Source: Triangularia verruculosa (lineage: Eukaryota; Ascomycota; Sordariomycetes; Sordariales; Podosporaceae). From it: 64,000 nt of DNA. The notes under the pieces were generated by a model. The model was not told where the DNA came from. It was given only the letters and a program-made list of their open reading frames with translations, and ran no database searches. Shown here piece after piece: positions 33,103 through 43,205 of this stretch. Positions within the stretch are counted from its first letter, which is position 1; every line of letters begins with the position of its first letter. The stretch lies in contig MU863981.1 of the NCBI GenBank assembly GCA_033296885.1, positions 1 through 64,000 on the forward strand. Direction: 5' to 3'. The position numbers were made by a program, and so were the translations under genes.

Positions 33103-35107
33103 CGTATCGAGCTATGATCAAACTCACAAAAATGGTGTCGAATATGGAAGGATATGGAAAGTAAGGTTAGCTTATACCCTGGGTTGGTTTTCTTTTGTGT
33201 ACAAGGTTAATAATGACTTGGACGGAAATGACGGGCAAGTCGGCGTTCTGGACCTTTGGCTTCTCTTCTCTGGCAATCTTTACTATCGAGAAAACTTCTT
33301 TCTCATTTGGTGTCAATACATTTACGATTTCCCATCCTCTGCCCTCAGTTTTCTGGTCTCACCATCACTGTCATCATCATGCCCAATGATGTGAAGAGTC
33401 ACGTCAAAATAAATCCGTGTAACCACGGTGACGCAATCCCACACGCGTGGATTTGTGGCACAGCTTGATCAACGTGTCAGCCTACATACCCTTCCCTAAC
33501 TCTCACCACTATTCTAGTCCGAAAAAAACCGTTTTTGGTCTGTTCTATGCCTGCTTGTCTGGTGTGGTGTGGTGTGGTGAAATGGTCTCCTCGGCCCGCC
33601 GCTGACTGACATACACCACACTCCACCATTGCAGCTCTTGCCGGCGCTTATCGCTGGCTACCTCAACACCTGGTGCTATGATTAGAATGAGCGCCGAAAC
33701 CAAAAACTAGTTACCCTGAATAAACGCGTGCGACTTTGGAGGAGATTAGACCTCAAACTTGCGCAAGTCAAAAATAACCGACAATGTTTATGAGAGCCGA
33801 AGATTAACATCAGCTGAAGATAGTCAAGACTAACACCTGGATAGGTTGCAACCCACTCTGCCGCTCACTCGCAATATTGGATCCGAGTAAAATGCACACA
33901 ATCTTCATCTTCTATATTCGGCACTTGATAATATGCTGCAGGATAACATTAAACCAAAGGCAATAATACACTAACAGGATTAGCAAACTTGGACATGGTA
34001 TGCAACCTATTTAGGTAGATCACAAGGTCGGCAGATTTGGCGACCAGCAAGCGGCACCGGCGAAAAGGGCACAAGACACCGGTAGCACCAAATCCCGAAA
34101 ACTTGGGTTGGAGGAGGAGGCTGAGAGATTGGATGAGAGAGGCCTGGCAGAGGCGGGCTCGGAAGCAACCGAGTTCAAAGGGGTGCCTTTGGCCCAGTCA
34201 GTGAACCGACCGCAGTGTGAGGGAACTGCGCCACACAATTGGAGACAAGATCACTCAAGAAAGTCTCGATCCTGAAGCTGGATTCTAGACATGCCAACAG
34301 TAACAAAGAGAAGACAGTGCGGGGAAGAACAATGAACTCCATCATCTGTCCCGTGACATATCACCTCAAAACTCCGAAACGTGGAAACAAAAACGAGAGG
34401 ATCTTTTTTTGGAAACCATTCATTGTTGGGCACAAAGCCACATGGACTCCATGGGTCTTTGCACAAAGAAGGCCATTGTCTGGCCTGGAAAGTAACCCTA
34501 TGTTGCTGTTCCTGCGTTGAGAGCAGACCCGACCGAAGACTTCCTGTTCCTGTCAGGTATGGAATCGACTTCGGATACTCACAGGGCCTTGAGGGCGGGC
34601 GGCAACGTCAGATCGGGGGTGTTGAGGGGCTCTGCCGAACGGAAGGGTTACTTCCCGTTGCTCAGCCACTCTGAGCTTCGAAGCTGTCTTGAGTTGTGGC
34701 ATCGGGGGCAGGCACAAATCGTTCTTCGACTCCAGAATGATTGGATGAGATGAATTGTCACTGAGCACCTTCAAGCGAGTGTCCCCGACTTTCGGGTTCT
34801 TCAACCGCACCCACCTTCCGGAACAAAAGTGTTGGAAATGGGGAGGCACGGGAGGATGCCATTGAGGTTGAAGTCCTGGCAACAGTGGGGAACCCCAACC
34901 CTGTGGCCTGTGCGCCGTTGCGATCCGCATGGAGACCCGCTAAGAATCGGCGCTATCCACAGCTAGCACAGCGCACGGTGCACATTCAATGGAGCTCCAG
35001 CAACTCGACGTCACTGGCCGGGCTCTAAATTTCTAATGTGTCGTCGTCGCGTCTTTCGTTTCTCTCTGCAATTCTAGTCCCCAAACTTTTAACTGACACC
35101 AGGGAGA
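33103..35107. other. 2 kb intergenic region, no supported gene
   Basis: Downstream of the DUF7053-like gene and upstream of CWF19. Between about 33700 and 34010 it is more AT-rich than its surroundings. Short frames (at most 125 codons) show no domain. No tRNA signature was found. Confidence 0.5.
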
Positions 35108-37318
35108 ATGGACAGCCTCGAAGACTTTGAAAAGTCACTCGCCGCAGAAAAGGCTGAGCGCCAACGCCAGAAGGAAAAGGAGGAGAGAAGAGAGAGGAAA
35201 CACAGACATCACCACAGACGAGACAGGTCAGCGGAGCGCGACAGAGAGAGCCACAGAGAAAGGGACAGGGATCGCGAAAGGGATAAGGACCGAGATCGCG
35301 ACCGGAGAAGACGGCGCGATGATAATGACGATGAGAGTCACAGGCACAAGCGCTCGCGCCGTGACGAGGACGACGAGTCAAGGCGGCATAGGCACCGACA
35401 TAAAGATGACGACAGGGAACGTGACCGCGACAGAGACAGAGAAATGGATAGGGATAGGCACAGCAGGCGCAGCGGAAAGGACATGAAAGATTTGAAGGAA
35501 TCCGACCCGAAAGAAGACCTCCCGTTGCCTGACGAGGAGCTGGCACCAAATGAAACGAAATCGTCGCTGGTTCGAGACTCTTGGATGACGGCGCCATCTG
35601 CGCTGGATATAGATTATGTTCAACGGGGAAACAAGAGGAAGAGTCCCTCACCGGTAAGGGAGGAGCCAAAGCGGGTGATGCACCATCGGGAACTGAATAG
35701 GGGGCTGGCGGAAACGAGCGACCAGCCGAGAGAAGGGGAGCGGCAAACAGAAAAGCCGCAGGAGGTCAAGTACACATTTGGCGACGATGGGTCACAGTGG
35801 CGGATGACAAAACTCAAGGCCGTCTACACCATCGCGGAGGAAACCGGACGATCAGTGGATGAGGTTGCTATTGAACGGTTCGGCAGTCTTCGAGACTTTG
35901 ACGATGCGCGAGAAGAGAAGATCGAGGTCGACAGGCGAAGGGTCTACGGGAGTGGCTACGTTGGCAAGGAGAAGCCCACTGGCGAGCTCTATGCCGAAAG
36001 AATCGCCAGCCAAAAGAAGGCCTCACCACCTCCAACGCTACCTAGCTTCCAAGGAAGCTCATCCAGTCTTGAACAAGGCGTGTCTATTGAGGACAAGATC
36101 GCCCCTGCCCCTCCAATGGATCAATCCGCCCTCAACCGGATGCGCGCCCAGCTCATGAAGGCCAAACTCCGCAGTTCCCCCGACGTTCCCAAGCTCGAAG
36201 CCGAATACAACGCCGCCATGGCCGCCTTTCAATCCGGTCAAGCAACCAGCAACGCCATCGTCCTTGACGCCTCCCACTCCCGTCTCTTAGCCGGCGGCTC
36301 CAGAGGCGAAGTCAAACAAGTAACCAACAAGCGCGGCCTCGAGCGCGGCACCGTCGTCGAAAACGACGAGATGTCCCTCGACGACATGGTCCGCGAAGAG
36401 CGGCGCACAAGAGGACAAGCCGGCGGCGAAGGCATGCGCCTCGCCGAGCGGATCGCCAAGGACGGAAAATTCGACAACGACCTCGAATACCTCGACGAAA
36501 ACGCCGAGAAGCTCGCCAAGCGGGTTCACAGGACGGATTCCTCCCTCAAAAACATCGCGGTGACGGAATACAAGAAACTGAATCGGATCCTGGACAACTG
36601 TCCGCTCTGCTACCACGAGGACAAAGCTCCCCCGGGAAACCTCCCCTTGGCACCGGTCATCTCCCTCGCCACAAGGACGTACCTCACCCTGCCCCCCTTT
36701 CCGGAAATCACCGGCGCCGAAGGGGGGGCGGTAATCGTCCCCCTGTCTCACCGGACGAATCTCCTCGAATGCGACGACGACGAGTGGGAAGAAATTAGGA
36801 ACTTTATGAAGTCCCTCACCCGGTTGTACCACGACCAAGGACGGGAAGTGATCTTTTACGAAAACGCGGCTGCACCCCAGCGCAGGCTTCACGCGGCCAT
36901 GGTTGCCGTCCCGATCCCTTATGATCTCGGGGATACTGCCCCGGCGTTCTTCAGGGAGGCGATGATGTCTGCTGATGAGGAGTGGTCGCAGCATAAAAAA
37001 GTCATCGACACTCTCAAAAAGTCAAAGGAGCCCGGGTTTGGGAGGATGGCGTTCCGGAAGAGCATTGCCAAGGAGATGCCGTACTTCCACGTGTGGTTCG
37101 GGCTGGATGGGGGGTTGGGGCATGTGGTGGAGGACAGCGGGCGGTGGCCTAGGGGCGACGGGTTTGCGAGGGAGATTATTGGGGGGATGCTCGATGCGGA
37201 GCCGGATGTGATCAAGAGGCAGGGGAGGTGGAGTAGGGGGGATGAGAGGGTCGAGGGGTTCGGGAAGAGGTGGAGGAAGTGGGATTGGACGAGGGTGTTG
37301 GAGGAGGGACAGGCTTAG
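35108..37318 (+). CDS. CWF19: CWF19-like spliceosome-associated protein
   Basis: Single exon, 736 aa. The first 130 residues are highly charged, rich in Arg, Asp, Glu and His (RDRERDKDRDRDRRRRRDD), the RS/RD-like region common in splicing factors. A middle part holds YTFGDDGSQWRMTKLKAVY near residue 220 and the repeated ARxIA blocks of the family. The C-terminal CwfJ_C_1 domain starts near 485 with LNRILDNCPLCYHEDK, where two cysteines and a later His form the HIT-like/zinc core. It ends near 600 with RLHAAMVAVPIPYD. CwfJ_C_2 follows to the end (EMPYFHVWFGLDGGLGHVVED). Cwf19/Drn1 proteins associate with late spliceosomes and lariat-debranching enzyme. The last 90 codons use more G-rich codons than the rest, with no sign of a break. 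Confidence 0.92.
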   Translation: MDSLEDFEKSLAAEKAERQRQKEKEERRERKHRHHHRRDRSAERDRESHRERDRDRERDKDRDRDRRRRRDDNDDESHRHKRSRRDEDDESRRHRHRHKDDDRERDRDRDREMDRDRHSRRSGKDMKDLKESDPKEDLPLPDEELAPNETKSSLVRDSWMTAPSALDIDYVQRGNKRKSPSPVREEPKRVMHHRELNRGLAETSDQPREGERQTEKPQEVKYTFGDDGSQWRMTKLKAVYTIAEETGRSVDEVAIERFGSLRDFDDAREEKIEVDRRRVYGSGYVGKEKPTGELYAERIASQKKASPPPTLPSFQGSSSSLEQGVSIEDKIAPAPPMDQSALNRMRAQLMKAKLRSSPDVPKLEAEYNAAMAAFQSGQATSNAIVLDASHSRLLAGGSRGEVKQVTNKRGLERGTVVENDEMSLDDMVREERRTRGQAGGEGMRLAERIAKDGKFDNDLEYLDENAEKLAKRVHRTDSSLKNIAVTEYKKLNRILDNCPLCYHEDKAPPGNLPLAPVISLATRTYLTLPPFPEITGAEGGAVIVPLSHRTNLLECDDDEWEEIRNFMKSLTRLYHDQGREVIFYENAAAPQRRLHAAMVAVPIPYDLGDTAPAFFREAMMSADEEWSQHKKVIDTLKKSKEPGFGRMAFRKSIAKEMPYFHVWFGLDGGLGHVVEDSGRWPRGDGFAREIIGGMLDAEPDVIKRQGRWSRGDERVEGFGKRWRKWDWTRVLEEGQA

Positions 37319-37645
37319 GTGGAATGCGGACGTGACATGGAGGCATGTTGTGAGGATAACAGTATCGCTTTGCTGGTCTTGGTAGGAAGGAGAGGATGGT
37401 GAAGAAGGGCACTCGCTGGTCAATGTGGTAAAAGGTCAAACCTCAATCCAGATTCTGTACTCCCGGATGCTCAAACATCAGAGCGCCCTCATTACACGTA
37501 AAACTCAAACAAATGGTATATACCCACTCCGGCGCTCACCCCGGTTTACATAGCTTTTCCATCCTCCTACCCAAAGAAATCGCAAACCATTTTTAAAAAC
37601 TCCAACCATGCCAAAAACACAAAAAAGATGACCTGCTCTTGCCAC
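37319..37645. other. Convergent 3' flanks of CWF19 and RRP3
   Basis: This 327 nt stretch between converging genes holds no gene and is AT-rich after 37440. Confidence 0.6.
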
Positions 37646-39230
37646 TTAACCCTCCTCGGCATCCATATTATCCCTCCCAGACCCGGGAGCACCCCTCTTC
37701 TTCCCTCTCCCCTTCAGCACCGACCCCTTCTTTCCACGGTCGTCAATCAGGGCCTTCATCTCATTCCTGGCGTGCCGCTGGGCCTCCTCGACACGGGGCT
37801 TGAACACCATCACCTCGTCCTTCTCGTACTTGTACTCGTTGAGCTTGGTGCCCAGGGCAGCCTCAATGCGGGTCCAGATTTCAAGGTCGCTGCTTCATTG
37901 TTAGATCTCATGTCCAGGATAGCTGGAAAAAGGAGGCAGAAGCTTACTATTGTGTGACAATGCTCAGGGCATGACCCGACTTTCCAGCGCGGGCGGTACG
38001 GCCAACACGATGGATATACGTCTTGGAGTCCTGAGGCAAATCATAGTTGATGACACAGTCCACGTTGGGGATATCCAAACCACGAGCCGCAACATCAGTA
38101 GCCACCAGAATATTCCTTGTTCCAGCGCGGAATTTGCTGAGCGCGCCGAGACGGGCTGACTGAGAGAGACCACCATGAAGAGGGATGGCGCCCATGCCGA
38201 GGGTGCGCAGCAAAATGGCGATCCTCTGCGTTTCGAGAACAGTGCGGGTGAATACAATCATCGTCTTGCCGGCAAACTCGTTGCAAAGATAGATGAAGTA
38301 GGTATCCTTGTGCATGTGAGGAATGAAGAGGAAGTTGGAGACAAGCGTCGAGACGGTCTGGTATTTCGAGGTAGAGACATTGACCTTGAGGGGGTCGCGA
38401 AGAGAGGCGCGCTGAAGGGACTCGATTTTGCTGGACATGGTGGCGGAGAAAAGGAAAGTACGGCGCTCGCGGGGGAGGAACTTGAGGATCTTCTCAAGGA
38501 TAGGACCAAAGTCCATGTCAAGAAGACGGTCAGCTTCGTCCATGACGCAGTAGCGGAGGTTGCGCAAGCTGAATCCCTTGGTCTTTTCCAAGTGGTCGAG
38601 AAGTCTACCGGGGGTTGCGACAACGACGTGAGGCTTCTTTCCGAGTGCAATAGCCTGTTGTACCATGTCAAGACCACCCAGGAGGAGGGCGCAGCGAAGG
38701 TTGATTAGGGAACCGAGAGCTTCGAAGGACTGGGCGATCTGGGCGGCAAGTTCTCTTGTTGGCGCAAGCACGAGCGCGAACAAGGGCTGGGGCTTGTCGA
38801 GCAGCGCTTGGAGAATTGGGAGAGCGAAAGCAGCTGTCTTTCCGGAACCCGTCTCGGCGATACCGATTATGTCGCGATCTTGAAGCGCAAGGGGAATGGC
38901 CTGCTCCTGAATCGAGCTAGGTCGCTTGTATCCGAGGCGGTGGCATGCTTCGCAAAGAGAGTCGACGACGCCCTGCGCTCCAAATTAGCAAGTTGACACA
39001 ACATAAACAGGCCAATGACTCAAACGTACGAGGTCCTTGAAAGTCTTTGGCGCAGCATCCCCGTTGTCGTTGTCCAGCGTGGCCGACTCTTCGGCATCGG
39101 AAGCCTCAGATACTGGATCCTCGATTCTCGGTTCTGGCGCGGACTTCATCTTGGGCTTGGGGGCTTCGGCTTTCTTCGTTTTGGCCGTGGAAGGGTCGTT
39201 GGAGATCTTCCTACGCTTGATTGACGACAT
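37646..39230 (-). CDS. RRP3: DEAD-box rRNA helicase Rrp3 (DDX47)
   Basis: Three exons, 39230-39030, 38972-37948 and 37889-37646, giving 489 aa. Intron 1 is 57 nt (donor GTACGT) and intron 2 is 58 nt (donor GTAAGC). Phases close exactly. Helicase motifs run in order: the Q motif (GYKRPSSIQEQAIP), motif I AETGSGKT, Ia PTRELAAQ, motif II DEAD in VMDEADRLLD, motif III SAT, IV MIVFTRT, V ATDVAARGLDIP and VI HRVGRTARAGKSG. The tail is short, basic and Gly-rich (GSVLKGRGKRG). The N-terminal 65 residues are Lys- and acid-rich with a basic KRRKIS. Rrp3 acts in the nucleolus in early 18S pre-rRNA cleavage within the SSU processome. Length and tail favour Rrp3 over Dbp8. Confidence 0.93.
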
Positions 39231-39482
39231 TTTGACGGTATATTTGGCGGTTTGTCGCTCAAAGGTTGTGTGTCCGGTGAATTAGAGTTTCCAGAAGCTG
39301 TCGAACTGCAGCGCATCTTCCAAAATTCCGGGCTTATCGGCGGGTGGGACACGCGATAAGCAAGGCCCCACCGAAATTTTCTCTGCGCGCCGCCAAAGCT
39401 CTGGCGCATCAATTGGTTGCTGCAGCAAGTTGAAAGCTTCCTCCCCGAACATACACAGAGAAACCCATCAACCACCACCGCA
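39231..39482. promoter_or_regulatory. Shared divergent promoter of RRP3 and SSF1
   Basis: Only 252 nt separate the two start codons. A GAAATTTT element at 39373-39380 resembles the yeast RRPE ribosome-biogenesis motif (AAAWTTTT). A clear PAC motif (GATGAG) is not seen, only GCGATAAG near 39354. Shared regulation is inference. Confidence 0.5.
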
Positions 39483-40949
39483 ATGGCCAAGAAACGCTCC
39501 AAGAGAAGAACCCACCTGGGGGCTCACAATCCAGCCACCCCTACCGCTATCAATGGCCACATCAACTCCAAAGACCCGAAAAGCATGGTCATCCGCATGG
39601 GTGCCGGCGAAGTAGGAACCACTATCAGTCAATTGGCCACCGACGTCCGCCGCGTGATGGAACCAGGAACAGCCTCTCGTCTCAAGGAGCGCAAGGCGAA
39701 CAGGTTACGCGACTATGTCACCATGTGCGGTCCCCTCGGTGTCACCCATCTCCTCCTCTTCTCCCGCTCCGAGTCCGGCAACACCAACATGCGCCTGGCC
39801 ATCACCCCCCGCGGGCCTACTTTCCACTTCAGAGTCGAGAAGTACTCCCTCACAAAAGACGTACGAAGAGCCCAGAGACACCCCAAGGGAGGTGGCAAGG
39901 AGTACATCACCCCGCCACTCCTCGTAATGAACAACTTCACCAACCCCAACTCCGATCATACCTCCAAAGTCCCCCGCCATCTCGAGTCCCTCGCAACCAC
40001 CGCCTTCCAGTCACTCTTCCCCCCAATCAACCCCCAACGAACCCCCCTTAAATCTATCCGCCGCGTCCTTCTGCTCAATCGCGAGCAGGATCCCGAAAAT
40101 GACGGCATCTTCATCGTCAACTTCCGCCACTACGCCATCACCACAAAACCCGTCGGTCTGTCCAAGCCCCTCCGGAGGTTAAACGCCGCCGAAAAACTCC
40201 TCAAATCCTCCAAGTCGAAGAAGGGCCAACTGCCCAACCTCGGCAAGCTAAAAGACATTTCCGAGTTCATGATCGGCGGCGACAACGGCGCAGGGTTCGA
40301 AACAGACAACACCTCGGGCAGCGAGTACGAAACCGACGCCGAAGTTGAAATCCTCGAAACCTCTGCCAGAAAAGTCCAGAGCTCAAACAAGCCAGCAAGA
40401 CAACAACAAGAAGACAACAGCGACGACGAGAACGACGACGGCGGCGGCGGCGGGCACAGAGACAACGTCGAGCGCCGCGCCGTCAAGCTTGTCGAGCTCG
40501 GCCCGAGGATGAAGCTGAGAATGACAAAGGTCGAAGAGGGGCTCTGCTCAGGCAAGGTGATGTGGCACGAGTACGTCCACAAGACCAAGGAGGAGGTCAG
40601 AGAGCTCGAGAAGAAGTGGGAGCAGAGGAGAAAGGACAAGGAACAGCGCAAGAAGGAGCAAAAGGCCAACGTCGAGCGCAAGAAGGCGGCCAAGGCGGCG
40701 AATAAACAGCAGGGTAAGAAGGGGCAGGAGGAAGAGGAAGATGAAGATGAGGATATGGAGGATTACGATAGCGACATGTATGATTATGGCTATGATGACG
40801 ACAAGGGGTTCGACAGCGAGGGGCTGGCGGGCGATGCCGAGGAGCAGGTGAACTCCAAGATGGAGGAGGACGGCGAGTGGGAGGATGAGGAGGAGGAGAT
40901 TGCCGAGGGGGATAAGCAGCAGGGGAAGAAGAAGGCGTTCAAGAAGTAA
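39483..40949 (+). CDS. SSF1: Brix-domain ribosome biogenesis factor Ssf1/Peter Pan
   Basis: Single exon, 488 aa. The ATG at 39483 (context CCGCAATGG) gives the typical basic start MAKKRSKRRTHLG. The Brix domain covers about residues 30-255: PKSMVIRMGAGEVG, LRDYVTMCGPLGVTHLLLFSRS, RLAITPRGPTFHFRVEKYSL, PPLLVMNNF and IFIVNFRHYAI. The C-terminal 230 residues are charged: an acidic Asp/Gly run, a KVEEGLCSGKVMWHEYVHK block typical of PPAN/Ssf proteins, a Lys/Glu coiled-coil and a very acidic end with a terminal KKKAFKK. Ssf1/Ssf2 bind Rrp15/Rrp14 and act in early 60S pre-ribosome assembly in the nucleolus. It is divergent from RRP3, another nucleolar rRNA-processing factor. Confidence 0.93.
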   Translation: MAKKRSKRRTHLGAHNPATPTAINGHINSKDPKSMVIRMGAGEVGTTISQLATDVRRVMEPGTASRLKERKANRLRDYVTMCGPLGVTHLLLFSRSESGNTNMRLAITPRGPTFHFRVEKYSLTKDVRRAQRHPKGGGKEYITPPLLVMNNFTNPNSDHTSKVPRHLESLATTAFQSLFPPINPQRTPLKSIRRVLLLNREQDPENDGIFIVNFRHYAITTKPVGLSKPLRRLNAAEKLLKSSKSKKGQLPNLGKLKDISEFMIGGDNGAGFETDNTSGSEYETDAEVEILETSARKVQSSNKPARQQQEDNSDDENDDGGGGGHRDNVERRAVKLVELGPRMKLRMTKVEEGLCSGKVMWHEYVHKTKEEVRELEKKWEQRRKDKEQRKKEQKANVERKKAAKAANKQQGKKGQEEEEDEDEDMEDYDSDMYDYGYDDDKGFDSEGLAGDAEEQVNSKMEEDGEWEDEEEEIAEGDKQQGKKKAFKK

Positions 40950-41346
40950 AATTTCACAAGGATACCAGGGTAGATTGCTTTTTTGTGTTTTAATGACAGA
41001 GGCTGTTTTTGTCTACAACGGCAGGTTTATCGTCGAAAGTGTGGCTAAGCTAAAGTGATAAAATCTGCTGTTTAGGGACCTAAGATATGGTGTATCCACT
41101 AGTATACAGAAAAAAGTACAGATGTGTATTATCATTCGGTTATCTGCTTGCTTGATGTCATGTTGATCCTTTCATATTTGTTACTTATTTCCCCCTTCCT
41201 CCTCTCCTCTGTTCTTAGTCGCACACAGTCCTCGTTCGTTGTTTGGTTGTTATCTTGCATGTTGAAGTAATCAGGGTTATAAGCCGCGAGTCTGTTCCCC
41301 TCTTCATACTTAACCGGCCCATATCGCAGAACGGGAGCTCGGGAAC
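40950..41346. other. Convergent 3' flanks of SSF1 and MFSD5-like gene
   Basis: In this 397 nt stretch no gene is seen; it is AT-rich with likely polyadenylation signals for both genes. Confidence 0.6.
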
Positions 41347-43205
41347 CTACTTGTCCATGATAATCTCATGAGCAGTGGTAGGCCTCATGTTCGAGAGCGT
41401 TGGCGTCGAGGCTGATGCCAAGGTAGACGGCGTGAGCATCTTCTCGCGGAAGCTGTCGCCGTCGCTCATCTCCATCAGCTGCTCGAGGTCCATCTCGGGC
41501 TTCTTCTCTTCTGGCGCTGAGCCTCTCAACCCGACGATGCTGGCTAGGGAAGCGGCAACCAGGGTTGAAAAGCAGGCGAGGAAGACCGTCTGCCGGTGGC
41601 GAGGATCTGACCCCGAATGTTAGCATTGTTTCAGGGTGCGTAAGGGAAAGATCTCAATGGTGGTGGTGGTGGTAATACCTTCAACTGCGGTGGCAAGCGC
41701 AATAATAACAAACAGAAAATGAGGCAACTTCATCAGCCCGTACAGACCCGCTCTGTTGCCCTCGTTGACAATGATGCCCCGATGGTACGCCACGCAGGGG
41801 ACATAAATTCCGTTGCAAAACTCAAAGACCATACAACCGCCAAAGACAAGAATCTCAATCGGGACATACGCCGACTGCAGCAAGCAAGCGCCACCAATCA
41901 AGATGACGATGCCCATCAGGTTGTGGGGGTTGGTAAAGGCTTTCTTCAACCATGAGGTCTTGCGCCTCGCTGCAATAAGATCCCTGGGTAGCGCAAGACG
42001 TGTCTTCTTTCTCTTCATGATGGCGCTGAAGAGAAGGGCGCCCAGGATCATGGCCAGCATGAAGGCTGCGAAGATAGGACCATAGGGCACGTCCTCGGCG
42101 TCAGGGCCGTGGACGCGTCTGTGGGCATCTTGTATGATACCGGGCCAGAAGAAGAGGACGATGAAGTTGGTGCCTTCCCAGCAGCAGCTGATGAAGCTCA
42201 GGGCCCAGATTTTGATGTCTTTATTTCGGTTAGCGACCACAAAGTGTCGTAGACGTCCTAGACACTTACCTCCAAGCTGTTTGAGCGTCTCTCGAGGACT
42301 CTTGCGCTTCTCCTTCGAGTCTTTTGGTTGGCCATAGTTCTCGTTCTAGAAGACCTGTCAGTTTAGTACTCTGGGACTCGTGTGGAGATGTCTTACCCAG
42401 CAGCAGAGAAGCATAACTACTGCAACAGCTTCAATGACCTGCGCCTTGTTGTCAGCTGTGCCTCTAACCGACACCAACAAATGATCCAAGCACTTACCAC
42501 GCCAACAATAAAAGGTCCCTTCCTCGTCTTTGACACCTCCACGGCCAAATCACCAATCAACCCACCCACCACCGCAGCACTGCAGTTCGCCCTGGTCATG
42601 GTCCCAAACATCGTGCCCAGCCTCTCATCTCCCAACTTCCTCGTGTTCCATTCCGTCACCATCCAGCTCTCAAACACCGTCCACAGCATCGCCAGTCCCA
42701 ACCCACCCAACGCCTGTCCCACATACAACACTCTCAAGTCCCTCGAAAGCACGCTCAGCGCGGAGAGCGAGTGGATAAGGCAAAATGCCAGGCAGGCATT
42801 CCGCCGACCAAATTTGTCCGCCAGAAAACCGACAAAAAGTGATGAAATGGCTGCCGCAATAAACGTGGTCATGTAAAGAGACGCTACCGTCTTTTCTGGC
42901 AACTCAAACTCCGTCCTGAAGAGTGGGTAAGTGTACGGCCCCTGCAGCCAGTCGGCAGCCATTGCACAGAGATACACCTTGAGGAATTTGATCTGGAACG
43001 CCCGCGCCTCCTTATCTTTAGCTCGCTCATGGTCATCTTCCCCTGTGATGGAATCTGTTGGTGATGGCGGTGGCGTGTCTGATGTGCGTCTCTTGGTTTT
43101 GGCGAGAAAACGGCGGGTTCCTTTGACCAGGAGGCTCCTGCTCATGAGCAAAACAGTGATGGGAAGAAGGACGAAAAGCGTGATCCAGTAAAGATTGATT
43201 ATCAT
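41347..43205 (-). CDS. Major facilitator, MFSD5-like molybdate transporter
   Basis: Five exons on the minus strand: 43205-42498, 42438-42397, 42345-42270, 42218-41679 and 41606-41347, giving 541 aa. Introns of 59, 51, 51 and 72 nt have good donors (GTAAGT, GTAAGA, GTAAGT, GTATTA), and the phases close. The LKVYLCAMAADWLQGPYTYPL block after the first TM is diagnostic of the MFSD5 (molybdate-anion transporter) family. The MFS signature GFLADKFGRRN, the LGMLW-type helix ALGGLGLAMLWTVFESWMVTEW and later FISCCWEGTNFIVLFFWPG also fit. About 12 TM segments are expected. A cytosolic loop of about 50 residues follows TM1, and the tail is acidic with Ser/Thr. Family knowledge gives uptake of molybdate across a membrane for molybdenum-cofactor enzymes; membrane location here is not shown. 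Confidence 0.87.

Noticed and set aside
36287..36994. 235-codon minus-strand frame
   Set aside because: Antisense to CWF19 with no recognisable features.
39231..39482. PAC motif in the RRP3/SSF1 promoter
   Set aside because: Only GCGATAAG is present, which lacks the GATGAG core.
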